Positions 9,033 to 16,311 of a stretch of 64,000 nucleotides of DNA are shown here, one piece after another. The stretch is from positions 23,279 to 87,278 of the forward strand of contig QCHV01000005.1 of the NCBI GenBank assembly GCA_003217035.1. The letters run 5' to 3'. The notes beneath the pieces were generated by a model, which was not told the DNA's origin, did not search any database, and saw nothing but the letters and a program-made list of their open reading frames with translations. The translations under genes were made by a program, and so were the position numbers. The DNA is from Prochlorococcus sp. AG-402-G22. GTDB taxonomy: Bacteria; Cyanobacteriota; Cyanobacteriia; PCC-6307; Cyanobiaceae. How positions within the stretch are numbered: the first letter of the stretch is position 1; each line of letters starts with the position of its first letter.

Positions 9033-9371
9033 ATGAAGAGACCCTCAGGAATTATTTACTTATCAATACTCTTAATTCTTTTATTACCTACTCCGGCAGG
9101 AAAATTTCTGATTGACTTAGCAGGGGGTGTTATTTTAGTAAGTTTATTGATACCTATATTACTAATCGCAATTGGATGGATAACCTTAAAAAGCATACAA
9201 TCAAAAATGATAGGCTGCAATTCCTGCGGTGCACAATATTCATCTAACTTATATCAATGCCCATTATGTGGTTCAATAAGAGCTGATTCAGAGTTGGAAC
9301 AATCTAATAGCAAAGCCAATATCCCCGCCAGCTCAGCAACGATTGATGTCACAGTAGAGAATAGTGATTAA
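9033..9371 (+). CDS. Small membrane protein with a C-terminal zinc ribbon (unknown function)
   Basis: I do not recognise the family. The 112-aa protein has two hydrophobic segments (about residues 7-20 and 24-52) followed by a zinc ribbon with paired cysteines CNSC (62/65) and CPLC (76/79), then a polar tail. Such an arrangement suggests a membrane-anchored zinc-binding domain on the cytoplasmic side. It begins immediately after the YihY-family gene, implying coupled expression. Its stop codon shares TTAA (9368-9371) with convergent xseB. Confidence 0.72.
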   Translation: MKRPSGIIYLSILLILLLPTPAGKFLIDLAGGVILVSLLIPILLIAIGWITLKSIQSKMIGCNSCGAQYSSNLYQCPLCGSIRADSELEQSNSKANIPASSATIDVTVENSD

Positions 9372-9697
9372 ATAGAATCTTCTTTTTTACCAATACTAGA
9401 CTCATCGACTAAAATTACATCTTGTTCTACTTTATCTAACAACTTCTCGCAATGTTCAAGATATATTTTCCCTTTTATATAAGATCGTTGTAACTCATTA
9501 ACTAATATATTAGATCCTTGTATTTGGTCCAATATCAGATCCAATTCATGTAAACATTGCTCATATGATAATTCGGCAACTAATTCTTTGGATTTCTTTA
9601 TAAAATCTTCTATACTCTTATGCTCTAATTCAACAGATTTGGAAGAATCTTTAGATCCTTTTTCCGCTTTTTTATTTTTAAGTACTTTTTCAGACAT
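9368..9697 (-). CDS. xseB: Exodeoxyribonuclease VII small subunit XseB
   Basis: XseB is the small helical subunit of exonuclease VII, which degrades single-stranded DNA to oligonucleotides. The 109-aa protein has the expected core: LSYEQCLHELDLILDQIQ, then a linker and a second helix LQRSYIKGKIYLEHCEKLLDKVEQDV. An N-terminal lysine- and serine-rich extension of about 40 residues makes it longer than the usual 75-80 aa. It overlaps the end of xseA by 1 bp, so the two subunits are translationally coupled. Confidence 0.88.
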   Translation of the reverse strand: MSEKVLKNKKAEKGSKDSSKSVELEHKSIEDFIKKSKELVAELSYEQCLHELDLILDQIQGSNILVNELQRSYIKGKIYLEHCEKLLDKVEQDVILVDESSIGKKEDSI

Positions 9698-10851
9698 TAT
9701 ATATTCCTTTTACTTTTGACCTGTTGAACTTTAGATTTAATATCACCATCAGCTAATTCAATATTTATTTCCTGATTAACCTTAACATCAGCTAAGGATT
9801 TAACAGGATTACCAAAACAATCACTAACAATAGAAAAGCCTCGATTAAGAATTGAATCTGGGGATAAGGCCTGAAGCAATTGACTCCTTTTATCTAAGAG
9901 ATCTCGAAAACGATTTATAGCTATAAAGACTTTATCTCTATCCCATTCAAGTCTAACTTCAGAAAGTCGTTTTTTCTCTCTATCTATAGCCCAAACAAAG
10001 TAATCTTTAAGTCTTTTTTGAATCTGCAAAAAATTTTCTTTAGCAATTTCCCTACTTGGCAATAAATCTACAATGGCCGCTGTAGGAGTTGCAGAGCGAT
10101 GATCTGCAACAAGATCTGCAACAGTCAAATCATCTTCATGTCCTAAACCTGTAATAAGTGGAACTGGCAAACAAGCAAGTTTCCTGCACAACTCTGCATC
10201 ATCAAAAATCATTAAATCCTCCCTGCTGCCTCCTCCTCTAGCTAGAACAATCGCTTCGATTTTCATTTGATTGTAATTCTCAACTAAATTATCTAATGAT
10301 GCTTGAATCTTTTTTGATACATCACCTTGAACAGGTATTGAAAAAATAAATATTTTAGTAAGCGGCCATCTTTCTTTAGAAGTTCTCAATATGTCTGCAA
10401 GAGCAGAGCTTGGAACACTAGTTAAAACAGCAATATTAGATGGATACTTTGGCAGTAAACGCATTCTAGCCTGATCTATTAATCCCTCCTTAATTAATAA
10501 CTCTTTTACTACTTCAAACTTTTTTAGAACTGTTGAAATAGTTGGCCTTATATCAATAACTTGAACAATTAATGAAGCCCTACTTTCCCAAAAATTCAAC
10601 TTTCCAAGAATTTCAACACCATCTTGCTCATTAGGTAGAAAATTAAATTTACTTAGAATAGATGCCCAAATAACAGCCCCAATAGTCGATTTACCATCAC
10701 TAAGAGTTAACCACAAATGACCATTCTTTAATTGTGATTTTGATACTGTTGCATGCAAATAAAAACGGGGTGCAAAACCCCTTGAAAGCAAATTACCTAT
10801 TGCCTGATTTAACTCTGGGACAGAATATTGCGGAAGGGAATCTGTATGCAA
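9697..10851 (-). CDS. xseA: Exodeoxyribonuclease VII large subunit XseA
   Basis: XseA is the catalytic subunit of exonuclease VII. The 384-aa protein has an N-terminal OB-fold (SVPELNQAIGNLL to about residue 105) and the nuclease domain with the hallmark VLARGGGSREDLMIFDD and the block PLITGLGHEDDLTVADLVAD with RSATPTAAI. The C-terminal coiled coil is shorter than in E. coli XseA, as is common in cyanobacteria. The conserved N-terminus is reached only from a TTG start at 10851; no ATG is available in frame. xseB follows directly with a 1-bp overlap. Confidence 0.93.
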   Translation of the reverse strand: MHTDSLPQYSVPELNQAIGNLLSRGFAPRFYLHATVSKSQLKNGHLWLTLSDGKSTIGAVIWASILSKFNFLPNEQDGVEILGKLNFWESRASLIVQVIDIRPTISTVLKKFEVVKELLIKEGLIDQARMRLLPKYPSNIAVLTSVPSSALADILRTSKERWPLTKIFIFSIPVQGDVSKKIQASLDNLVENYNQMKIEAIVLARGGGSREDLMIFDDAELCRKLACLPVPLITGLGHEDDLTVADLVADHRSATPTAAIVDLLPSREIAKENFLQIQKRLKDYFVWAIDREKKRLSEVRLEWDRDKVFIAINRFRDLLDKRSQLLQALSPDSILNRGFSIVSDCFGNPVKSLADVKVNQEINIELADGDIKSKVQQVKSKRNI

Positions 10852-10885
10852 ATTAACTATCGAGACTTTTTAATAGAATAAATAA

Positions 10886-11035
10886 TTAACCAAATCCAAT
10901 TTGGCCCAAGATCCCTTGACCAGTGAGTAGTTCTGTACTTAAACCAACCAAAATACCAATCATTGCCAAACGACCATTCCAAATCTCCGCATAATTAACA
11001 AAGCCATAACGAGGTGGAGGATTATTTTGAGACAT
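10886..11035 (-). CDS. High-light-inducible (Hli) chlorophyll-binding-like protein, 49 aa
   Basis: Hli proteins are single-helix relatives of light-harvesting antenna proteins that protect photosystems and chlorophyll-synthesis complexes in the thylakoid membrane. This 49-aa reading frame contains the diagnostic chlorophyll-binding motif in YAEIWNGRLAMIGILVGL (E and N-G-R-x-A-M-x-G), a single membrane helix, and the typical end LTGQGILGQIG. It starts at an ATG and has 34 bp between its stop and the start of xseA. It is probably transcribed from its own promoter in the 80-bp gap upstream. Confidence 0.9.
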   Translation of the reverse strand: MSQNNPPPRYGFVNYAEIWNGRLAMIGILVGLSTELLTGQGILGQIGFG

Positions 11036-11115
11036 AAGCTTTTTGATTGTTGTTTTAGTCTATCTAGAAAAGCAAGAAAAAAATAGAGTTAAGAGGATTA
11101 AAATTGGTATTGGAG

Positions 11116-11499
11116 TTAACGAATATGCCTAGCACCATCTACTGGGTGATACTCCTCACCCGTTAATTCTTCATAAATGATTGCAGGCAAACCTGTTTCA
11201 AACATTGTCTGTAAAGCCTCTTTCAAAAACGGGTTCCAACCTCCTGTACTGACCTTCCCATGGCGAACAGTCCAGTCCCATGTTCCTTGAAGATCTTTTG
11301 GGATTCTTCCTTCGCGATCTCTACGCGCAACTAAGTCAAGAGATTCAACTAATCCAACCTGCACAGGATCTTTGCCATAGGCAGGAGTAAGGCTTAACTC
11401 AAGACGAACTGGGTCTTCCTTTAAAAGTTTCAAACGAAACCTAGGAGGCAGCTTCAATGCCTTAAGGACGGAAACCACAATTCGTGTTCGTTGTTCCAA
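11116..11499 (-). CDS. Conserved hypothetical protein, 127 aa
   Basis: I do not recognise a named family. The 127-aa soluble protein is rich in basic residues at its N-terminus (MEQRTRIVVSVLKALKLPPR) and has a well-structured-looking centre with GTWDWTVRHGKVSTGGWNPF and the C-terminal LPAIIYEELTGEEYHPVDG. The number of tryptophan, glycine and proline residues and the lack of low-complexity sequence argue for a real folded protein. It lies between an Hli gene and a DUF2973 gene on the same strand, a neighbourhood of cyanobacteria-specific genes. Confidence 0.7.
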   Translation of the reverse strand: MEQRTRIVVSVLKALKLPPRFRLKLLKEDPVRLELSLTPAYGKDPVQVGLVESLDLVARRDREGRIPKDLQGTWDWTVRHGKVSTGGWNPFLKEALQTMFETGLPAIIYEELTGEEYHPVDGARHIR

Positions 11500-11555
11500 A
11501 ATTAATCTCCCTTGTAATTCAGAAAAACCTTAGTCATTTAAAACTCTTAAAAAAG

Positions 11556-11822
11556 CTACTCCACAGATCTGTCCGAAGAATTAGGAGGGTCAAGCTCATT
11601 AGAAAAGCGAACCGTAAGCAAATCTTCATCTGTGATCCTCCCTTCTTTATTAAGCAACTCAGGGTGAATAGTCAATCTTCCAGTCCGATCTTGATTTGAG
11701 CTGCTTTTTTTCATGGAAGATCCATTAATCTCTGAAATCCCCTTAAACATCACTCTAAATGCTTGCCATAGAAGCAGAATAACTACAAGAAGATACAAAG
11801 ATGAGAAAAAATAACTCTGCAT
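11556..11822 (-). CDS. DUF2973-like cyanobacterial membrane protein, 88 aa
   Basis: A small protein with one N-terminal membrane helix (about residues 4-24) and a cytoplasmic or lumenal tail holding RTGRLTIHPELLNKEGRITDEDLLTVRF. That tail matches my memory of the cyanobacterial family DUF2973 (an RTGxVTxHPELLxxxGxxTxExLLxVR pattern). No function is established that I know of. It starts at an ATG; a 255-bp divergent gap separates it from the HtrA gene. It lies 56 bp upstream of the 127-aa gene on the same strand and could share a transcript with it. Confidence 0.72.
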   Translation of the reverse strand: MQSYFFSSLYLLVVILLLWQAFRVMFKGISEINGSSMKKSSSNQDRTGRLTIHPELLNKEGRITDEDLLTVRFSNELDPPNSSDRSVE

Positions 11823-11881
11823 TTATACGCATCTAAATTTGTTTGGTTTCTATAACTATCTTAAGGAAAGATGGTCAATAG

Positions 11882-12007
11882 ATGCAAATCCATCATCAAA
11901 CTTTTAATGATGGTCAATTCCACTATGGCATTCTTGAACTGAAAGTGAATAAACTATTTAAAAAAGCGATTTGGGAATTAAGGTTGAGACAAACAATTTA
12001 TGTTTAA
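11882..12007 (+). CDS. Candidate small ORF, 41 aa, upstream of htrA-like gene
   Basis: An ATG-started frame of 41 codons in the divergent gap, rich in His, Lys and aromatic residues (begins MQIHHQTFNDGQFHYGILEL). It has no recognised homology. The same DNA holds a hairpin (arms CCATCAT at 11890-11896 and ATGATGG at 11907-11913), so it may instead be a leader region of the HtrA mRNA. Listed as a low-confidence candidate. Confidence 0.25.
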   Translation: MQIHHQTFNDGQFHYGILELKVNKLFKKAIWELRLRQTIYV

Positions 12008-12077
12008 TTAGAAATATTTTGAATATCATTTGTCAGAATCATAAATTTAACACCTTCTTTTTTTTCACCCAGTACAT

Positions 12078-13211
12078 ATGAGTTCAATTTCAAAGTCCAG
12101 GCTTAGTATCTTTCTAATAGGATTTAGTTTTGCTTTTCTGCATACGGAGCAAATTCTAGGATCCCCAAAAACATCAATAAACACTGTTGGATTAGTAGCT
12201 CAAAAGTCTTTTGTCACGGAAGCTGTCCAATTAAGTGGTCCTGCCGTAGTCACAGTAGAAACAAAAAGAACTGTAGTCAGTAGAAATAGTGTTTTCCCTC
12301 CAAATTTCTTTATAGATCCTTCTTTTGAACGCTTCTTTAGTCAACGCAAGACACAACCTCCCGTATCTCGGATTCAACAAAGCCAAGGCAGTGGAGTGAT
12401 ATTTTCTTCCAGTGGTCTAGTTCTAACTAATGCACATGTAGTAGAGAAGGCCGAATTGTTAACCATTGGATTATCAGATGGGAGAAGGTTCTCTGGCAAA
12501 GTCATAGGCCAGGACAAGCTTACGGATTTGGCTGTAATTAAAATTCAAGGGAAAGGGCCATGGCCGATAGCTCCTTTAGGAAACTCAGATAATCTAGTTG
12601 TTGGAGATTGGGCAATTGCAGTGGGCAACCCCTTTGGGCTAGAAAAAACTGTAACTTTAGGGATTATTAGCAACCTAAATAGAAATGTTTCACAATTAGG
12701 AATTTCTGACAAAAGACTCAAGCTAATTCAAACTGATGCTGCAATTAACCCTGGTAATTCTGGTGGTCCACTACTTAATGCAAAAGGAGAAGTGATAGGA
12801 ATTAATACACTAGTGAGATCAGGTCCAGGAGCGGGTCTTGGATTTGCAATACCTATAAATCAAGCAACTAAAATTGCAAATCAACTAGTAAATGTTGGAA
12901 AAGCTATTCACCCAATGGTAGGGGTAAATTTAGCATATCTAATGCCTAATGATATTAGAGATTCAGTGATATTATCTGGTGCAAAAGTAGTTTATGTTAT
13001 TCCTAATAGTCCTGCAGAAAGAGAAGGTCTGAAAATTAACGATATTATAGTTTATGTTAATAGTGTGAAGGTGAAAGATCCAGATGATGTAGTAGACGAA
13101 ATCAATAGGGTAGGGGTAGGGAAAAATATTTCTTTTGTTATCAATCGGAATAATATGCAAATCAAACTAAATATTAAACCAGTTGATATTAATCAATTTA
13201 AATTAAATTAA
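12078..13211 (+). CDS. HtrA/Deg family serine protease with PDZ domain
   Basis: A periplasmic or lumenal serine protease for protein quality control, of the HhoA/HhoB/HtrA group found in cyanobacteria. The 377-aa protein has an N-terminal signal peptide (about residues 1-28), then a trypsin-like domain with the full triad His120 (TNAHVV), Asp150 (LTDLAV) and Ser228 (NPGNSGGPL). A single C-terminal PDZ domain follows, starting about residue 285 (VGVNLAYLMP) and including NSPAEREGLKINDIIV. Which of the three cyanobacterial paralogues it corresponds to cannot be told by eye. It ends 1 bp from the convergent ABC-F gene. Confidence 0.94.
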   Translation: MSSISKSRLSIFLIGFSFAFLHTEQILGSPKTSINTVGLVAQKSFVTEAVQLSGPAVVTVETKRTVVSRNSVFPPNFFIDPSFERFFSQRKTQPPVSRIQQSQGSGVIFSSSGLVLTNAHVVEKAELLTIGLSDGRRFSGKVIGQDKLTDLAVIKIQGKGPWPIAPLGNSDNLVVGDWAIAVGNPFGLEKTVTLGIISNLNRNVSQLGISDKRLKLIQTDAAINPGNSGGPLLNAKGEVIGINTLVRSGPGAGLGFAIPINQATKIANQLVNVGKAIHPMVGVNLAYLMPNDIRDSVILSGAKVVYVIPNSPAEREGLKINDIIVYVNSVKVKDPDDVVDEINRVGVGKNISFVINRNNMQIKLNIKPVDINQFKLN

Positions 13212-13212
13212 C

Positions 13213-14937
13213 TTACTTCTTAGAATTCTTTTTAGATTTCCTTTTTCTTTCTGATTGACGTTTTTGCAATCGTTTAGCCTCTCTTTTAGCTATTGCTATT
13301 TCTTCTTCTTTGATATTTTTTTCCTGAGCCTTTTTCCCTAAGAAGTAATCATAGTCTCCTCTATAAAGAAACACTTGACCTTCTCTAAGTTCAACAATCC
13401 GATTTGCAACTTTAGAGATAAAGTATCTATCGTGAGATACAACTATTAAGGAACCATCAAATTCTCTGATCGCTTTTTCAAGCATTTCTTTTGCTGGAAT
13501 ATCTAAATGGTTAGTAGGCTCATCAAGCAAAAGAAAATTAGATGGTTTTACAATGATTAATGCCAATGCAAGCCTTGCTTTTTCGCCACCACTTAAATTT
13601 AAAACCTCCTTATATACCTCTTCCTTGGTAAATCCAAAATTGCCTAATAAGGAGCGAACTTGAGTTTGAGTCCAATTTGGAACAGCTTCAAACAGAGTTT
13701 CAATGACTGTCTTATCAAGATTAAGAGCTTCGGATTGATTCTGTTCAAAATAACTTGGAAAGATATTATGTTTTCCAATATTAATTAATCCATCCTCTGG
13801 CTGTTCTAAGCCCATTATTAATCGAAGCAAGGTAGATTTTCCTGATCCATTTGGTCCTACTAGAGCTATACGATCTCCAGGTTCTATAGAAAGGCTAGCT
13901 CCAAGAAATATAATTTTTTCTCCATATGCTAAGGAAATATCTTTTATAGAAGCTACTTCTCTCCCTGGCCTTGGTGCTTTAGGGAAAGAGAAATAAGCTT
14001 TATTTGAAATGCCAATTGGTGAATCTATTTTTTCAATTTTGCTTATCAATTTTTCTCGACTTTTTGCTTGAGTGCTTCTAGTTGCACTTGCTCTAAATCT
14101 ATCAATAAATAATTGTTGGGAGCTTAATTCTTTCTGCTGGCGTTCAAAAGCTGCTTGCAAAGATGATTCTTCTAGTTCTTTTTGCGCTAAATATGATGAA
14201 TAGTTTCCTATATATGTTCTAGATTTACCTCTTTCAGTATTTACTATATTAGTACATATCTTATCTAAAAATCTTCTGTCATGACTAACGACAACCATGG
14301 CCGATTTTTGCTGAAGAAGATAACTCTCTAGCCATTGAATAGTATCTATATCTAAATGGTTGGTAGGTTCATCTAAAAGCAATAGATCTGGTTCCTGTAA
14401 AAGGATTTTGCCTAAAGCTATTCTCATCTGCCAACCACCCGAATAATTACCTACTAATTGATCTGCTTCCAAAGAATTAAATCCAATTTTAGGTAATAAT
14501 TTCTCTATTTTTGCTTCCAATTCATATCCATTCAAAGCTTCAAAATTAGTTTGCAAAATACCTAATTCTTTAACTAATTCATCTAAATAACTATTATTAT
14601 TTAATGCATTATCAGACTGCATTAATCTTTCAATATTAAGCTTTTTGTTTAAGACTGATGCAGCTTCAGAAAACGCTTGAAATAATTCATCACGCACTGA
14701 TCTCATACAGTTAATATCAAACTCTTGCTGTAAATATGCAATTTTAAGTTCGCCCTGACGTAATACTTCTCCACTAGTAGGTTGTTCTAAACCAGCAATA
14801 ATTCGCAATTGAGTAGATTTACCAGCCCCATTAACACCTACAAGACCTATTCTTTGACCAGGCTTAATCTCCCAAGTGACTTCTCGTAAAACTTCTCCAG
14901 TAGGGTAAATCTTACTAATTCGCTCTAGTCGTATCAC
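13213..14937 (-). CDS. ABC-F family ATPase (Uup/EttA-like)
   Basis: A soluble ATPase with two ABC domains and no membrane segments, the pattern of ABC-F proteins that act on ribosomes. In the 574-aa product the first domain has Walker A GVNGAGKST and the signature and Walker B region NYSGGWQMRIALGKILL with LLLDEPTNHLD. A linker rich in Q/E/R (about residues 245-290) is followed by the second domain with Walker A GPNGSGKST, signature LSGGEKARLALAL and LLLDEPTNHLD. The lysine- and arginine-rich C-terminus is typical of several subfamilies. The subfamily and ribosomal role are inferred. Confidence 0.93.
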   Translation of the reverse strand: MIRLERISKIYPTGEVLREVTWEIKPGQRIGLVGVNGAGKSTQLRIIAGLEQPTSGEVLRQGELKIAYLQQEFDINCMRSVRDELFQAFSEAASVLNKKLNIERLMQSDNALNNNSYLDELVKELGILQTNFEALNGYELEAKIEKLLPKIGFNSLEADQLVGNYSGGWQMRIALGKILLQEPDLLLLDEPTNHLDIDTIQWLESYLLQQKSAMVVVSHDRRFLDKICTNIVNTERGKSRTYIGNYSSYLAQKELEESSLQAAFERQQKELSSQQLFIDRFRASATRSTQAKSREKLISKIEKIDSPIGISNKAYFSFPKAPRPGREVASIKDISLAYGEKIIFLGASLSIEPGDRIALVGPNGSGKSTLLRLIMGLEQPEDGLINIGKHNIFPSYFEQNQSEALNLDKTVIETLFEAVPNWTQTQVRSLLGNFGFTKEEVYKEVLNLSGGEKARLALALIIVKPSNFLLLDEPTNHLDIPAKEMLEKAIREFDGSLIVVSHDRYFISKVANRIVELREGQVFLYRGDYDYFLGKKAQEKNIKEEEIAIAKREAKRLQKRQSERKRKSKKNSKK

Positions 14938-15019
14938 TAATAAGATGCCTCATATTTAAAGTTTTAGAATCCCAAATAAGTCAATCAGACTTAATATCAA
15001 CCATTCAGGTTATTGAAAA

Positions 15020-15184
15020 ATGGTGAGATTGGAACAAATTACTGCTCTAATCTTAGCTGCAGCTCTAGCTATACCAAGCTATTGGTTCTTTTGGACTTTA
15101 GCTGGTGGTGGTGGTTATGACCGAAGAAACGAATCCCCAAAAGCACCTTTAATCAATAAAAATCAATCAAAATCGAAGCTCTGA
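15020..15184 (+). CDS. Small single-helix membrane protein, 54 aa (unknown)
   Basis: An ATG-started frame of 54 aa. It begins MVRLEQITALILAAALAIPS, has one hydrophobic helix to about residue 32, a glycine run (AGGGGYDRR) and a basic, polar C-terminal tail ending KSKSKL. The gene runs between two minus-strand genes and ends 5 bp before the convergent Nif11-like gene. I do not recognise the family. The amphipathic pattern and the lack of room for any other gene make it likely real. Confidence 0.55.
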   Translation: MVRLEQITALILAAALAIPSYWFFWTLAGGGGYDRRNESPKAPLINKNQSKSKL

Positions 15185-15189
15185 TAACC

Positions 15190-15420
15190 TTACAAACCTC
15201 CTCGAGCCTTTATAAGCCATTGCTTTGTTTCGGAATCGTCCAATGTAGAAATATATTTTTTCACTTCTTCAGGAGTAACAGGTATTCCTAGATGCTCACC
15301 AATTTCGCAAATTGCTTTTAAGGCTCCTTGAGGATCCTGAAGGGCTTGACGAAAAAGCATCTTTGTATAAGAAGGATCTGACTCGATTTTTTGATAAAGC
15401 CTTCCAACATTGCTACTCAT
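15190..15420 (-). CDS. Nif11-like leader-peptide-domain protein, 76 aa, ending in Gly-Gly-Leu
   Basis: The 76-aa product resembles the Nif11 domain used as leader in lanthipeptide precursors: a helical N-terminus (VGRLYQKIESDPSYTKMLF), the DPQGALKAI segment, then GEHLGIPVTPEEVKKYI. It ends KARGGL with Gly-Gly at residues 74-75, so there is almost no residue after the site where a leader would be cut. The function is therefore unknown: it may be a housekeeping Nif11-like protein rather than a toxin precursor. No LanM-type modification enzyme or peptidase-containing transporter is in the window. It follows the 119-aa gene by 32 bp on the same strand, so they are probably cotranscribed. Confidence 0.7.
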   Translation of the reverse strand: MSSNVGRLYQKIESDPSYTKMLFRQALQDPQGALKAICEIGEHLGIPVTPEEVKKYISTLDDSETKQWLIKARGGL

Positions 15421-15452
15421 AAAAAATTTTGCCTCTAATTAACCATATTCAA

Positions 15453-15812
15453 TTAAGCAACTTTTGACCCGAAGTTTGAATCATGAAACTTATCTAAATC
15501 ATCTTCTTTTAATCCCAATGCAGATGCATCCTCCATGCTTCTAGCATCCATACAAAGTACTTTGCGTAATTGAGCAAAATTAGCCGCTTTTGTAGACTTA
15601 CCATCTTGAATTGCTCCATATTCAGCCCTCTGCAAGAGATGGTGCAAGTGGGTAAGCAAATATGGGCTTATTACAGCAGAAACCAAAACATCACTATTTT
15701 CAGTCGTCTTACGTCTGTTGCGACTAGTTCTCACTTTTGAAACTATTTTATTTGGAATAGGTCTTGATGTGTTGGACCTGGTAGGTGCCTTGGGAAGAGT
15801 TGGTTTAGACAT
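15453..15812 (-). CDS. Conserved hypothetical protein, 119 aa
   Basis: Unknown family. The 119-aa protein has a basic, Thr/Arg/Lys-rich N-terminal third (SRNRRKTTE region) that is probably disordered, and a more folded helical part from about residue 44 (VSAVISPYLLTHLHHLLQRA) to the acidic C-terminal stretch MEDASALGLKEDDLDKFHD. The start ATG at 15812 is followed upstream by a 190-bp control region containing two perfect palindromes shared with the divergent ribbon-helix-helix gene. It probably forms an operon with the Nif11-like gene downstream. Confidence 0.6.
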   Translation of the reverse strand: MSKPTLPKAPTRSNTSRPIPNKIVSKVRTSRNRRKTTENSDVLVSAVISPYLLTHLHHLLQRAEYGAIQDGKSTKAANFAQLRKVLCMDARSMEDASALGLKEDDLDKFHDSNFGSKVA

Positions 15813-15853
15813 TGAGAATCCTTTACTAACTGAACTGTGAAATCAAAAGGGTT

Positions 15854-15869
15854 GATCAAGCGTTTGATC
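15854..15869. promoter_or_regulatory. Inverted repeat GATCAA-GCGT-TTGATC (possible operator)
   Basis: Two perfect 6-bp arms separated by 4 bp, 42 bp upstream of the 119-aa gene's ATG. The position fits a regulator site for that gene. The binding protein is unknown. Confidence 0.4.
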
Positions 15870-15963
15870 GTTATTGAAGCGTCTCGAATTTTCATGAGAA
15901 GAGTGACTAGGAAGAGACAGCTGCAATAAAGCAATCATACTTCTGGATACTATCCTTGACTAC

Positions 15964-15975
15964 TAGTGTACACTA
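15964..15975. promoter_or_regulatory. Perfect 12-bp palindrome TAGTGTACACTA upstream of RHH gene
   Basis: The palindrome has no spacer and lies 27 bp before the ATG of the ribbon-helix-helix protein gene. Ribbon-helix-helix proteins often bind short palindromes and regulate themselves, so this is a plausible operator; that link is an inference. It differs from the usual cyanobacterial LexA box. Confidence 0.45.
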
Positions 15976-16002
15976 TTTATTACCCGTTACTAAAAGTGGG
16001 GA

Positions 16003-16311
16003 ATGGCTACCCGTCAAAACTCATCAAGCGGAAAGCCCAAATCACCAAGGATCCAAGTTGTCCTTACTGAAGAGTTGTGCACAAAATTAAATTTGTTAGC
16101 AGAGCGGGAATCTCGAACAATTAGCAATATGGCGAAAGTTCTTATCCAACAAGGGGTTAGGGGTTATGAATCAGAAGAAATGTCGGGCGAAAATCTAACT
16201 TCTTCAGAAAATAGTACTGAACAATTTATCTCTGCTCTAGAAGCTCAGCAAACTAGGAGGCTGCGAGGTGCACCTCGGAGATTCAAGCTATACAAACCTA
16301 AACTTTCTTAA
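16003..16311 (+). CDS. Ribbon-helix-helix (CopG-like) domain protein, 102 aa
   Basis: A small probable DNA-binding protein. Residues about 15-52 contain the pattern of a CopG/Arc ribbon-helix-helix: strand PRIQVVLTEEL, helix CTKLNLLAERES and helix RTISNMAKVLIQQGV. An acidic, serine-rich linker follows, and the C-terminus is strongly basic (RRLRGAPRRFKLYKPK). A palindrome lies just upstream of the gene. No toxin gene follows: the downstream neighbour is convergent anmK, which shares the TTAA (16308-16311) as stop. Autoregulation or control of the divergent 119-aa/Nif11-like pair is possible but not shown. Confidence 0.7.
   Translation: MATRQNSSSGKPKSPRIQVVLTEELCTKLNLLAERESRTISNMAKVLIQQGVRGYESEEMSGENLTSSENSTEQFISALEAQQTRRLRGAPRRFKLYKPKLS

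Noticed and set aside
12972..13160. 62-aa minus-strand frame
   Set aside because: Lies opposite the PDZ domain of the HtrA gene, which is a clear protein; Ile/Tyr/Asn-rich shadow.
15743..15934. 63-aa minus-strand frame overlapping the 119-aa gene start
   Set aside because: Different frame from the 119-aa gene, crosses the palindromic control region, no protein-like features.
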